NCBI GenBank assembly: GCA_017848755.1
Contig: JAFIHI010000031.1
Coordinates: 1-34,337 of the forward strand
Direction: 5' to 3'
Source: Nakamurella sp.
GTDB lineage: Bacteria; Actinomycetota; Actinomycetes; Mycobacteriales; Nakamurellaceae
Length of the DNA stretch: 34,337 nucleotides
Shown here: one piece after another, positions 1 through 7,867 of the stretch
Numbering within the stretch: position 1 is the first letter of the stretch
Layout of the letters: each line of letters starts with the position of its first letter
Notes under the pieces: generated by a model
Told to the model about the DNA's origin: nothing
The model's input: the letters and a program-made list of their open reading frames with translations, nothing else
The model's database searches: none
Made by a program: the position numbers and the translations under genes

Positions 1-1170
1 CCCGACCACCGAGATCAGGATGCCGGTGTCCGCGGCGATGTCCTCGCACGCGGTGATCAGCGCCGCGATCGCCGTGCGCGGCACACACACGTCGTCGGTG
101 ACCCACGTACCGAGCTCCTCGAGCGACGTCAGCACATCCCGGCGGGCCTGCAGCAACATCCGCGTCTCAGCGAGATCCGCTGTGACATATGAGAACACGG
201 CCCCGGCCGCGTCGCAGCAGCCCTGCATCCGCTCCATCTCGGCCATCGCGGGCTCGCCGCCCAGATCGGACTGCCCGATCAGGATCGCGGCAGGCGCCGG
301 CCCGTCACCGAGGATCTTCGCGCCGGTGTGCGCCTCCACGGCCCGGATCGACGCGGCGTCCATGATCTCCAGCAGCGACGGGACCAGCCCGGCAGCGATC
401 GCGGATGTCACGGCATCGCCTGCGGCGCCGACCTTCTCGAACGCCGCTACCATCGTCACGGGGGCTTGCGGCTTCGGGCGCAGCGACAGCGTCGCCTCGG
501 TGATGATCCCGAGTGTCCCCTCGGACCCGACGATCAGTTTGGTGAGGTCGTAGCCCGCCACCCCCTTCACCGTCCGGCGCCCGGTGCGCAGCACTTCGCC
601 GGATGCGAGGACCACCTCCAAGCCCAACACGGCGTCGGTCGTCACGCCGTACTTCACGCAGCATAGCCCGCCCGCGTTCGTGGAGAGGTTTCCACCGATC
701 GAGCACCAGTCGTACGAGGACGGGTCCGGCGCGTAGAACAGACCGCGCGCCTCCACCGCGGTCCGCAGGTCCTTGTTGACCACCCCCGGCTGCACCACGG
801 CCAGCCGGTTGCCCTCGTCGATCTCCAGGATCCGGTTCATCCGGGTCATCACCACGGACACGGCGCCGTCCACCCCGTTCGACGCTCCCGTCAGTCCCGA
901 TCCCGCACCGCGCGGCACGATCGGCACGCCCGCCGCCGCACAAGCCCGCACCACGGCGGCGACCTCGGCCGTGGACCCCGGCTTCACCACCGCCAGCGGA
1001 ACGCCGAACGGGGCGAGCGGCATCATGTCCCGGGCGTAGGCGGCGGTGACGTCGGGATCGACCGCGACATACTCGGGGCCGACCGCCGTGCGCAGCGTCG
1101 CGATCAACTCGGCGGCCGCATGGGGGATGACGCCGTTCGTCGGCCCGCTCGCTCGCGTGGGAACACTCAT
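1..1170 (-). CDS. FAD-linked oxidase, GlcD/D-lactate dehydrogenase type (3' end outside window)
   Basis: Reading the minus strand from an ATG at 1170 gives 390 codons with no stop before the window edge, so the C-terminus is missing. The product looks like a GlcD-family flavoprotein that oxidises a 2-hydroxy acid such as glycolate or D-lactate. The N-terminal half is a PCMH-type FAD-binding domain: VPRGAGSGLTGASNG near residues 85-99, SIGGNLSTNAGG near 151-162, and VGSEGTLGIITEATLSLRP further on. The FAD-oxidase C-terminal domain begins after that and is cut off. No signal peptide is visible, so the protein should be cytoplasmic or peripheral to the membrane. The substrate cannot be told from sequence. 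The divergent neighbour is the DedA gene, 153 bp away. The family is secure; the exact enzyme is not. Confidence 0.85.
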   Translation of the reverse strand, partial: MSVPTRASGPTNGVIPHAAAELIATLRTAVGPEYVAVDPDVTAAYARDMMPLAPFGVPLAVVKPGSTAEVAAVVRACAAAGVPIVPRGAGSGLTGASNGVDGAVSVVMTRMNRILEIDEGNRLAVVQPGVVNKDLRTAVEARGLFYAPDPSSYDWCSIGGNLSTNAGGLCCVKYGVTTDAVLGLEVVLASGEVLRTGRRTVKGVAGYDLTKLIVGSEGTLGIITEATLSLRPKPQAPVTMVAAFEKVGAAGDAVTSAIAAGLVPSLLEIMDAASIRAVEAHTGAKILGDGPAPAAILIGQSDLGGEPAMAEMERMQGCCDAAGAVFSYVTADLAETRMLLQARRDVLTSLEELGTWVTDDVCVPRTAIAALITACEDIAADTGILISVVG

Positions 1171-1323
1171 GTCCCGACGGTAGTCGGGCGGCGCTCCCCT
1201 GCGACCCTCGCCCCGCCGCCGGTGTGCGCACGCCGAACGGCCGCGGCGCGGATCCGGGCTGTCCGCTTCAGATTCGCGCCGAACTGAGCCCGTCCTCAGG
1301 AAACCACCGGTAGCCTTAGCACC

Positions 1324-2037
1324 GTGATCCCACCCCATGCCGCGCTCCTTCCGGGCTGGCTGTCCCCGCCCACCCTGATCGACGCGATGGGCTCCTGGGC
1401 CGTGCTCGGCGTGGCGCTCATCATCTTCGCGGAGTGCGGGATCCTGCTCGGGTTCTTCCTGCCCGGAGATACGTTGCTCTTCGTGTCGGGCCTGCTCATC
1501 GCCGCGGCCGCGGGCGGCGGCGACGGCATTCACATCAACCTGATCGCGTTCATCGCGATTGCCACCGCCGCCGCGTTCGTCGGGAACCTTGTCGGCTACT
1601 GGATCGGACATGCGGTGGGCCCCAAGGTCTTTCATCGCAAGGACGCGAAGTTCCTGAAACCTGAGTACGTGGACAGGTCCGCGCACTTCTTCGCCCGCTT
1701 CGGCGCGATCACGGTAATGCTCGCGCGGTTCGTTCCGATCGTCCGGACAGTGGCGACCGTGATGGCCGGCGTCGGTCGGATGAACACGAAACTCTATGCG
1801 CTCTACTCCGCGATCGGCGGCGCCGTGTGGGTTACCGTCGTCACGGTCGCCGGCTACTACCTCGGCCAGATCGACCTCATCCGAAGAAATGTCGACCTGA
1901 TCTTCGTGCTCGCGGCGATCGTGGTGATCGGCTTCTCGGCGGTGCCGGCCACCTGGCACTGGATGCAGAAGCGCTCGCGCGCCAAGGCCCTGGCGACGCC
2001 GGCCGAACTCCCCGCATCCTGCGCCGACGACGCGTAG
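1324..2037 (+). CDS. DedA family integral membrane protein
   Basis: 237 residues, GTG start, about five hydrophobic segments. DedA/SNARE-associated proteins are polytopic membrane proteins implicated in undecaprenyl-phosphate or phospholipid recycling. Family marks are the acidic residue Glu37 in the first membrane segment, the re-entrant FLPGDTLLF (46-53, Pro-Gly-Asp), GNLVGYWIGHAVG (87-99), and the FARFGAITVMLARFVPIVRT stretch (123-142) with its two conserved arginines. Length is normal for the family. The basic tail at about 195-215 probably lies in the cytoplasm. There is little leader and no clear Shine-Dalgarno sequence, so translation may be leaderless. The exact substrate is not deducible. 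Confidence 0.9.
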   Translation: MIPPHAALLPGWLSPPTLIDAMGSWAVLGVALIIFAECGILLGFFLPGDTLLFVSGLLIAAAAGGGDGIHINLIAFIAIATAAAFVGNLVGYWIGHAVGPKVFHRKDAKFLKPEYVDRSAHFFARFGAITVMLARFVPIVRTVATVMAGVGRMNTKLYALYSAIGGAVWVTVVTVAGYYLGQIDLIRRNVDLIFVLAAIVVIGFSAVPATWHWMQKRSRAKALATPAELPASCADDA

Positions 2038-2104
2038 CGCGCGGCTGCACAATGCATCGAGCCCGCCCCGCCGGGCCCGGCCCGTCCGATATCGCCCGGC
2101 CCGT

Positions 2105-2123
2105 GGACATCGTCATACTCGAT
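2105..2123 (-). repeat. Dispersed 19-bp TATGACG element, copy 1
   Basis: Matches 18 of 19 positions of ATCGAGTATGACGATGTTC, read on the minus strand. It sits in the 146-bp gap between the convergent DedA gene and the small membrane protein gene. Confidence 0.75.
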
Positions 2124-2183
2124 CGGCGGGAGGTGCCACACCGCAGGCGCCCAGCGGAGCCGCGGCGGCGCTCCCGGGCGGCG

Positions 2184-2459
2184 TTACCGCGTGCACCAGT
2201 CGGCGGGCACGGTGACCTTGATGCCGAAGAACGACGGCAGGGTGGCGTCCGCGGTGCTGCAGGCCTTCGCCTTGAGCGCCTCGCCGGCGGTGAGTACCTT
2301 GTCGCGCTGTTGCCAGCAGAAGAACACCAGCACGGCGGCGAGCACCAGGCTGATGATCTTGCCGACGATCTTCTTGACCACGATGGCCAGCAGGATCCCG
2401 ATGACGGCGATCGCGATCAGTGCCCACATGGCGACGGTCTTGATGGTGTCGAGGTTCAC
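2184..2459 (-). CDS. Small two-helix membrane protein, unknown function
   Basis: 91 residues from ATG 2459. Two hydrophobic stretches (about 9-27 and 31-48) are separated by a short Lys-rich turn (VVKKIVGK), so this is probably a helical hairpin. After it comes a soluble tail of about 40 residues with two cysteines (Cys67 and Cys89) and a hydrophobic patch (LPSFFGIKVTVPADW), perhaps disulfide-linked if outside the membrane. I do not recognise a named family. It is transcribed in the same direction as the SpoU/pyrE pair but is separated from it by a gap holding another repeat copy. The composition pattern and clean start support a real gene. Confidence 0.7.
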   Translation of the reverse strand: MNLDTIKTVAMWALIAIAVIGILLAIVVKKIVGKIISLVLAAVLVFFCWQQRDKVLTAGEALKAKACSTADATLPSFFGIKVTVPADWCTR

Positions 2460-2490
2460 GGGGAGTCAATCTACCGGCTGCCCGCGAACA

Positions 2491-2509
2491 ATCGAGTATG
2501 ACGATGTTC
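2491..2509 (+). repeat. Dispersed 19-bp TATGACG element, copy 2 (perfect consensus)
   Basis: Exact ATCGAGTATGACGATGTTC. It lies between the start of the small membrane protein gene (2459) and the end of the methyltransferase gene (2540), both on the minus strand, and is in the opposite orientation to copy 1, 370 bp away. Confidence 0.8.
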
Positions 2510-2539
2510 CGGGGTGAGCCCGTTCGGCGCTACCAGCCC

Positions 2540-3235
2540 CTACCAGGCCCGGGAGAGGTCCGCGTGCTGGCGGATCCAGGTGTGCATCGCGATGCCCGCG
2601 GCCACCGCGACGTTGATCGAGCGCGTCGAGCCGAACTGCGCGATCGAGACGGTAGTTGTTGCACCGGAACGTAACTCGTCGCTGATGCCGTCGCTCTCGG
2701 AACCGAACGCCAGCAGACACTGGTTCGGGAGTGTCGTAGTCTCCAGCGGTGCGGCGCCCGGGAGGTTGTCCACCGCGATCACCGCAAGGCCCGCGTCGGC
2801 CGCGGCGGCGAGCAGCTCCGCGGTGGTGTCGTGATGCCGCAGATGCTGGTATCGGTCGGTGACCATGGCGCCGCGCCGGTTCCACCGGCGGCGTCCGACG
2901 ATGTGCACGAGCGAGGCGGCGAAGGCGTTGGCGGTGCGCACGACGGTGCCGATATTCATGTCGTGGCCGAAGTTCTCGATCGCAATCTGGAGCGGGTGCC
3001 GGCGGGTGTCGAGATCGGCGACGATGGCCTCGTGCCGCCAGTACCGGTAGTGGTCAACCACATTGCGGTGATCCCCGCCCGCCAGGAGTTCCGGGTCGAG
3101 CCGGGGGTTGTCGGGCCACGGCCAGGGGTATGGGCCGACCCCGGCCGGCGGCGTCACCCCCTCCCACTCGGTGGGCCCGGGCGCCGCAGCCGAGTCCCGC
3201 GATGCCGAACGAGGTTCGGGCACGGACGGCGTCAT
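2540..3235 (-). CDS. SpoU/TrmH-family RNA 2'-O-methyltransferase
   Basis: 231 residues. A SPOUT-fold, SAM-dependent enzyme that methylates a ribose 2'-OH in tRNA or rRNA. The three family motifs are present: motif 1 around NIGTVVRTANAF (94-105, Asn94 and Arg100), motif 2 FGSESDGIS (177-185), and motif 3 STRSINVAVAAGIAM (203-217). The first roughly 60 residues are Pro/Ala-rich with no recognisable domain. The ATG overlaps the pyrE stop as ATGA (3232-3235), so translation is probably coupled to pyrE. A similar methyltransferase lies close to pyrE in Mycobacterium tuberculosis. The RNA target cannot be assigned from sequence. Confidence 0.9.
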   Translation of the reverse strand: MTPSVPEPRSASRDSAAAPGPTEWEGVTPPAGVGPYPWPWPDNPRLDPELLAGGDHRNVVDHYRYWRHEAIVADLDTRRHPLQIAIENFGHDMNIGTVVRTANAFAASLVHIVGRRRWNRRGAMVTDRYQHLRHHDTTAELLAAAADAGLAVIAVDNLPGAAPLETTTLPNQCLLAFGSESDGISDELRSGATTTVSIAQFGSTRSINVAVAAGIAMHTWIRQHADLSRAW

Positions 3236-3819
3236 ACGCGGTCGTTACTGACGCCGAGATCGGCCAGGCCGAGCAGGTACCGGTACGGCAGGCTGCGCGC
3301 CCGGATCGCCTCGGCCGCGCCGGTGTCCCGGTCGATGACGGTGGCCACCCCCACCACCGTGGCGCCCGCCTCGGTCAACGCGTCCACGGCCTGCAGCACC
3401 GACCCGCCGGTGGTGGACGTGTCTTCGACGGCGAGCACCCGGCGGCCCGAGACCGATGGCCCCTCAATGCGTTTGCCGGTGCCGTGGTCCTTGGCGGCCT
3501 TGCGCACGACGAAGGCGTCGAGCGGCCTTCCCGGGGCGTGCAGCATGGCGAGCGCCACCGGGTCGGCGCCCATGGTGAGGCCGCCGACGGCGTCGAACAC
3601 CCAATCCGCCGTGAGCTGCTGCAGCAGCACGCCGATCAGCGGCCCCGCCTCATGGTGCAGGGTCGGCACCCGCGCATCCACGTAGTAGGAGGCCGTGCGG
3701 CCGGACGCGAGCGTGAAGGTGCCGTGCTTCACCGCCAGCTCCTTCACCAGTTCGGCGAGGCGTGCCTTGAGTTCTGCGTCGACCGGCGGCGCGGCTGGAT
3801 CGCTCATTGGGTCGCTCAT
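3232..3819 (-). CDS. pyrE: Orotate phosphoribosyltransferase
   Basis: 195 residues from ATG 3819; a second in-frame ATG at 3807 is equally possible because the N-terminus reads MSDPMSDP. The open frame continues upstream only through the hairpin at 3863-3932 and loses homology there. The enzyme makes OMP from orotate and PRPP in pyrimidine biosynthesis. Visible features are the flexible catalytic loop FVVRKAAKDHGTGK (103-116), the PRPP-binding motif AVEDTSTTGGS (130-140), and SGRTASYYVDAR (39-50). It is the first gene of a two-gene unit with the SpoU methyltransferase. A large inverted repeat lies just upstream, between pyrE and the divergent hydrolase gene. Confidence 0.95.
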   Translation of the reverse strand: MSDPMSDPAAPPVDAELKARLAELVKELAVKHGTFTLASGRTASYYVDARVPTLHHEAGPLIGVLLQQLTADWVFDAVGGLTMGADPVALAMLHAPGRPLDAFVVRKAAKDHGTGKRIEGPSVSGRRVLAVEDTSTTGGSVLQAVDALTEAGATVVGVATVIDRDTGAAEAIRARSLPYRYLLGLADLGVSNDRV

Positions 3820-3862
3820 GGCCCTCAGCGTCCCACAGCCGCGACGCGCGCCTCGCCGCGTG

Positions 3863-3932
3863 TCTCGCCGAGCGGTGCGAAATACACCGAGTTGCGCCTG
3901 ATTTGTCGCGCATTTCGCACCGCTCGGCGAGA
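3863..3932. repeat. Large perfect inverted repeat (hairpin element A)
   Basis: The left arm (3863-3883) and right arm (3912-3932) are perfect 21-bp reverse complements separated by 28 nt. The arms read TCTCGCCGAGCGG... and end ...GTGCGAAAT. The loop holds smaller GCGC-rich pairings. The element lies between divergent starts (pyrE at 3819, hydrolase at 3991), so it cannot be a simple end-of-gene terminator, and no T-run follows either arm. A small palindromic element or an RNA or protein recognition site are the alternatives. Confidence 0.85.
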
Positions 3933-3990
3933 GGGGGCGGCGTAGCGTCGGCGATGCCACCCCCGCCGCGGCCATCGACAAGGAGTTCCG

Positions 3991-5091
3991 ATGCCCGATT
4001 CGTTGCCACATCGGCCGCACGACGCCCGGGCAGTCGCCGAGGCGACCATCGACACGGCCGTGATCCGGACGGCCCGGGCGGCGACCTGTGTCCGCTGGAT
4101 CGCCGGGCGCGATCGGTCCGAGCCCGTGGTGTTCCTGCACGGCAACATCTCCTCGTCCCTGTTCTTCTTCCCGCTCATGGCGCATCTGCCGCGCCGATTC
4201 CGCCCGATCGCGCTCGACCTACGCGGGTTCGGCGGCAGCGATCCGGATCCGGTGGACGCCACGCGCGGCGTGCGCGATTTCTCCGATGACGTCCTCGCGG
4301 CCCTGGACGCGCTGCGTCTGGAGCGTGCGCACGTGGTCGGCTGGTCGCTGGGCGGTGCGGTCGCGATGCAGGCGGTGATCGATGCGCCCGAGCGCTTTTC
4401 GTCGATGACGCTGATCGCGCCGATTTCTCCGTTCGGGTTCGGCGGGACCGTCGACGTGAGCGGGCGACTGCTCGCGCCGGACGGCGCGGGCTCCGGCGCG
4501 GGCATGGTCAGCCCGAGGTTCCTGCAGGCCTTGGCCGATGGCGACGCATCGGTCGAGAACCGGTCCGGCCCCAGGGCTTTGCTGCGGCGTTTCTATGTCG
4601 CGCCGGGGTGGGACGGCGAGGGCGAGGAGGAACTGCTCGCCGGGATGCTCTCGACGACCGTCGGCCCGGACAACTATCCGGGGGACATTGCCCGATCGGA
4701 GTCGTGGCCGTTCTTCGCGCCTGGCACGCGCGGCGTGATGAACGCGATCGCGCCCACCAACCTGAACCTGACGGATCTGGTCGAGATGGAACCGAAGCCG
4801 CCGGTCCTCTGGTTGCGTGGCGACGCGGACGTCGTCATCTCGGATTCGTCGTCGATGGACCCGGCCGCTCCGAGCCGCGCCGGAGCGATCGCGGGATACC
4901 CGGGCCCGGACGTCGCCCCACCGCAACCCATGATCGCGCAGACGCGCGCCGTGCTCGATGCGTTTGCGCAGCAGGGCGGCCGCTACCGCGAGGTCGTCGT
5001 CGGCGGTGCGGGACACACCCCGTACCTGGAGAAGATGCCGGTGGTCTTGGAAGCGCTGGTACCCCATCTGGACGGCGCCGAGAAGGAATGA
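3991..5091 (+). CDS. Alpha/beta hydrolase
   Basis: 366 residues. The fold is recognisable from the oxyanion-hole HGN (50-52), the nucleophile elbow GWSLGGA (117-123, Ser119), an acidic residue in WLRGDADVV (278-280), and the catalytic His342 in GAGHTPYLE. It could be an esterase, a lipase or a carbon-carbon hydrolase; the substrate cannot be named. A long cap region of about 150 residues between the elbow and the acid (150-270) includes a Gly/Asp-rich stretch. No signal peptide. It is transcribed away from pyrE. An ABC transporter operon follows after about 110 bp of unusual regulatory-looking DNA. Confidence 0.88.
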   Translation: MPDSLPHRPHDARAVAEATIDTAVIRTARAATCVRWIAGRDRSEPVVFLHGNISSSLFFFPLMAHLPRRFRPIALDLRGFGGSDPDPVDATRGVRDFSDDVLAALDALRLERAHVVGWSLGGAVAMQAVIDAPERFSSMTLIAPISPFGFGGTVDVSGRLLAPDGAGSGAGMVSPRFLQALADGDASVENRSGPRALLRRFYVAPGWDGEGEEELLAGMLSTTVGPDNYPGDIARSESWPFFAPGTRGVMNAIAPTNLNLTDLVEMEPKPPVLWLRGDADVVISDSSSMDPAAPSRAGAIAGYPGPDVAPPQPMIAQTRAVLDAFAQQGGRYREVVVGGAGHTPYLEKMPVVLEALVPHLDGAEKE

Positions 5092-5156
5092 CGTCATAAT
5101 GGTGCGTTGATGGCGTCATGTAGGTGTTAACATGATCGCGTCATAGTGTCATAATC
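5089..5156 (+). promoter_or_regulatory. Promoter/operator region with repeated GTCAT blocks upstream of ABC transporter
   Basis: The gap between the hydrolase stop and the ABC gene is less GC-rich than its surroundings and holds four GTCAT boxes: ATGACGTCATAAT (5089-5100), GGCGTCATG (5112-5120), CGCGTCATAG (5137-5146) and GTGTCATAAT (5147-5155). There is also a GTGTTAACATG stretch near 5124-5134. ATGACGTCAT is a perfect 10-bp palindrome. This arrangement suggests a regulator binding in tandem and overlapping the promoter. No regulator gene is adjacent, so the factor is unknown. Confidence 0.45.
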
Positions 5157-5203
5157 CGCGCCATGGGCGGCGCGCGACGCTCGGCCGAACGGGGGTGGAG
5201 ACC

Positions 5204-6208
5204 ATGGTGCAGACCGGGGGCTCGGCGACGCTGCCGCCGCCCGCCATCGAGGTGCACGGGCTGACGAAGCAGTTCCGCCGTGCCGGCCAGGATCCGCTGC
5301 GCGCGGTCGACGGGCTGGACTTGACGGTCCCCGCCGGCCAGATCATGGCGTTCCTCGGCCCGAACGGCGCCGGGAAGACGACGACCCTCGACATGGTCCT
5401 GGGTCTGACCACCCCGGACGCCGGGACGATTCGCGTCGCGGGGATGGCGCCACGCGCGGCCGTCCGCGCCGGCAAGGTGTCCGCGGTGCTGCAGAGCGGC
5501 GGGCTGCTGGCGGACCTGACGGTGGTCGAGACCGTGCGATTGATCGCGTCGACCTTCGACAATCCGCGCCCCGTCGGCGAAGTCGTGGAGCGCGCCGGCC
5601 TCGCCGAGCTGGCGAACCGCCGGGTATCGAAGTGCTCCGGTGGTGAGCAGCAGCGGCTGCGGTTCGCGCTGGCACTGCTGCCGGACCCCGAGGTGCTGAT
5701 CCTCGACGAGCCGACCGCGGGCATGGATGTCACTGCGCGGCACGAGTTCTGGGCGACCATGCGCGCCGACGCCGCCGCGGGACGGACGGTGCTGTTCGCC
5801 ACGCATTACCTCGAGGAGGCCGATGCGTTCGCCGAGCGGATCGTGATGGTCTCCGCAGGCCGCGTGGTGGCAGACGGCACCACCAGCGAGATCCGTGCCC
5901 GCGGTGCGGGACGCACGATCTCGGTCGACGCGCCGGAGTTCGACCGGGACTCGTGGATCGGCCGCACGCGGTCGCTCCGCGGCGTGACGCGCGTCGATGT
6001 GCGCGGACGCCGCGTGTACATCGCCGCGTCGGATACGGATTCGGTGGCACTGGCGCTCCTGCGTGATCTCGGCGCGCGGAATCTCGAGATCGCCGCGCCG
6101 ACCCTCGATTCGGCCTTTGTGGCGCTCACCGGCGAGCATGCGGATGCCGCCGAGACGAATGGGGAGACCGACTACACCGCAGGCGATATGGCGGAGGTGC
6201 CGGCATGA
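5204..6208 (+). CDS. ABC transporter ATP-binding protein (ABC-2 exporter type)
   Basis: 334 residues from ATG 5204, which has a GGTGGAG ribosome site just upstream; a GTG at 5195 would overlap that site. ATPase subunit of an exporter of the drug/lipid-efflux or daunorubicin-resistance type. Visible features: Walker A GPNGAGKTT (52-60), a variant signature CSGGEQQR (144-151), Walker B LILDEP (165-170), and switch His201 in ATHYLEEAD. A C-terminal extension from about 225 on carries the beta-rich accessory region common in this subgroup. The stop overlaps the permease start by four bases (ATGA). The exported substrate is unknown. Confidence 0.92.
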   Translation: MVQTGGSATLPPPAIEVHGLTKQFRRAGQDPLRAVDGLDLTVPAGQIMAFLGPNGAGKTTTLDMVLGLTTPDAGTIRVAGMAPRAAVRAGKVSAVLQSGGLLADLTVVETVRLIASTFDNPRPVGEVVERAGLAELANRRVSKCSGGEQQRLRFALALLPDPEVLILDEPTAGMDVTARHEFWATMRADAAAGRTVLFATHYLEEADAFAERIVMVSAGRVVADGTTSEIRARGAGRTISVDAPEFDRDSWIGRTRSLRGVTRVDVRGRRVYIAASDTDSVALALLRDLGARNLEIAAPTLDSAFVALTGEHADAAETNGETDYTAGDMAEVPA

Positions 6209-6969
6209 ACCCGACCTATTTCGCGCTGGAGCTCAAACGCTTCTTCCGCGATTACACCGGCGTGTTCTTCATCGCGGTTCTGCCGTGCTTCTTCTATGTC
6301 GTTTTCGGTGCCGCGCAATCCTGGTCGGATCAATCCGTCGGGCGCGGCAATGTGGCCATGTACGTGATGATCTCGATGGCCGCCTATGGTGCCGTGACCG
6401 CCACCGTGTCCATCGGCGGGTCGGCCGCGATGGAGCGCATGCAGGGGTGGGGGCGACAGCTCGGGCTCACTCCCATGCGCGACTTCACCTTCGTGGCAAC
6501 GAAAGCCGCCGTCGGCGTGACCGTCGCGCTGGTCCCGATCGGCTTGATCTTCGTCATCGCGGCCTTTACCGGCGCACGCGGCGACCTGCCGTCCTGGATC
6601 GTCGGCGGTCTGGTGATCCTGATCGGCGCCGCCGTCTTCTCCGTGTACGGGCTGATCTTCGGGCTGCTCTTCCGCAGCGAGTCGGCGATCGGCGCGGCAT
6701 CGGGAACCCTTGTGGTGCTTGCCTTTCTCGGCAATTTGTTCTTCCCGCTGTCCGGAGCGCTGCTCACCATCGCTAAGTTCACCCCGCTCTACGGGTATGT
6801 CTCGCTCGCCCGCCGCACGCTCACCGAGGGCTACATCCTGAACGGCACGCAGAACGGCAGCGTGGTCTTCGAGCCGCTGTGGCAGCCCATTGTGAACCTC
6901 GCCGTCTGGACGGTCATCTTCTGCGCGCTGGCCCTCGCCGCCGTGCGGTATGGGCGCCGTCGCCAATAG
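6205..6969 (+). CDS. ABC-2 type transporter permease
   Basis: 254 residues with about six hydrophobic segments, starting with a cytoplasmic stretch (YFALELKRFFRDY) and a first membrane helix at about 20-38. This is the typical layout of an ABC-2 permease that pairs with the ATPase just upstream. Other cues are the MERMQGWGRQLGLTPMRD loop between helices 2 and 3 and the NLFFPLSGAL segment near 173-182, both common in this family. Translation is coupled to the ATPase gene by the ATGA overlap. No two-component system follows, unlike many DesKR-linked copies. It faces the SDR gene convergently. Confidence 0.9.
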   Translation: MNPTYFALELKRFFRDYTGVFFIAVLPCFFYVVFGAAQSWSDQSVGRGNVAMYVMISMAAYGAVTATVSIGGSAAMERMQGWGRQLGLTPMRDFTFVATKAAVGVTVALVPIGLIFVIAAFTGARGDLPSWIVGGLVILIGAAVFSVYGLIFGLLFRSESAIGAASGTLVVLAFLGNLFFPLSGALLTIAKFTPLYGYVSLARRTLTEGYILNGTQNGSVVFEPLWQPIVNLAVWTVIFCALALAAVRYGRRRQ

Positions 6970-6982
6970 CGGCGCGTTCGCG

Positions 6983-7001
6983 AGCGTCTATGACGCTGTT
7001 C
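6983..7001 (+). repeat. Degenerate TATGACG element with its own short hairpin
   Basis: Matches 15 of 19 consensus positions (TATGACG and TGTTC both intact). Its first part forms AGCGTC-TAT-GACGCT, a perfect 6-bp inverted repeat. It lies in the gap between the convergent permease and SDR genes. Confidence 0.5.
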
Positions 7002-7005
7002 GCGG

Positions 7006-7024
7006 CCTGCGGCCGGCCGGCAGG
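7006..7024. terminator. Possible bidirectional terminator hairpin
   Basis: CCTGC (7006-7010) pairs with GCAGG (7020-7024) around a GGCCGGCC-rich core, between the convergent ABC permease and SDR genes. There is no T-run, as is common in GC-rich actinobacteria, so the call rests on position and pairing alone. Confidence 0.35.
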
Positions 7025-7051
7025 AGTCCGGGATCCCCGGCGCGGGACGCG

Positions 7052-7828
7052 TCAGTGGCGCCGAGCCTTGTCGTAGCGGTAAGCCACCTTTCGCACCAGC
7101 GCGCGAGGCGCGATCTTCACGGCGGCCGCGACCGTCTTGTAGAGTCCGCCCGGAACCACGACCGTCCGACCGGCCGCCAGCGCCGACAATGCCTGCCCGA
7201 CAACCGTATTCACGTCGGTGTACAGGAATTCGGGGGTTCCCGTCATATCGATGTCGGCGCGCTGGTGGAATTCGGTGCGCACGAACCCGGGGCACACCGC
7301 GACCATCCGCACCCCGGTGCCCTGCAGGGACATCGCGATCCCCTCGGTGAACGACGTCACCCACGCCTTCGACGCGCCATAGGCCGATCCGCGTCCGGGG
7401 AGCATTCCGGCGATCGACGCGACATTGATGACGCCGCCGCGGTGCCGCGCGACCATTCCGGGCAGCGCGGCGTGGGTCAGGGCCATCACTGCGGTCACGT
7501 TGAGTTCGAGCTGATCGACGAGTTCACGCTGCGTGGCGACCAGGAAGTCCTTGCCCAGACCCATGCCGGCGTTATTGACGAGCAGATCGACGGGGATCTC
7601 GTCGTCGGTCAGTCGCGCGCAGACATCAAGCCGCTGTTGGCGATCGGTGAGATCCGCGCCGAGGATCTCCACGCCCGGCGCGCCCGCCGCTCGCAGCGTC
7701 GCCCGATCGTCCTCCAGTCGAGATCGGTTGCGCGCCACCAGGACCAAGCGGTAGCCATCCCTCGCCAAGCGCCTTGCGAAGGCCGCGCCAATCCCCGAGC
7801 TGGCTCCGGTGACCAACGCGGTGGGCAT
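7052..7828 (-). CDS. Short-chain dehydrogenase/reductase, classical type
   Basis: 258 residues. An NAD(P)-dependent oxidoreductase with the full classical set: TGASSGIG (7-14), NNAG (85-88), Ser138, and YGASK (Tyr150, Lys154). The C-terminal part has an amphipathic, basic character (IAPRALVRKVAYRYDKARRH) and might touch membrane, which is usual for mycobacterial SDRs acting on lipids. It starts 39 bp after the fadE5 stop on the same strand, so the two are probably one transcript and a role in fatty-acid or lipid metabolism is likely. The substrate is unknown. Confidence 0.9.
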   Translation of the reverse strand: MPTALVTGASSGIGAAFARRLARDGYRLVLVARNRSRLEDDRATLRAAGAPGVEILGADLTDRQQRLDVCARLTDDEIPVDLLVNNAGMGLGKDFLVATQRELVDQLELNVTAVMALTHAALPGMVARHRGGVINVASIAGMLPGRGSAYGASKAWVTSFTEGIAMSLQGTGVRMVAVCPGFVRTEFHQRADIDMTGTPEFLYTDVNTVVGQALSALAAGRTVVVPGGLYKTVAAAVKIAPRALVRKVAYRYDKARRH

Positions 7829-7867
7829 GCCCCGACTGTAGCCCCAGTGCCGAGAGCTGGCCTCGGT

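Noticed and set aside
305..1231. Long minus-strand frame starting MRTPAAGRG, and the plus-strand frame at 20-553
   Set aside because: Both are shadows of the FAD-linked oxidase, which is read in another frame and has clear FAD motifs.
3863..3932. Hairpin A as an intrinsic terminator or pyrE attenuator
   Set aside because: It lies before both divergent genes and no T-run follows on either strand. An attenuator role is not excluded but is not supported.
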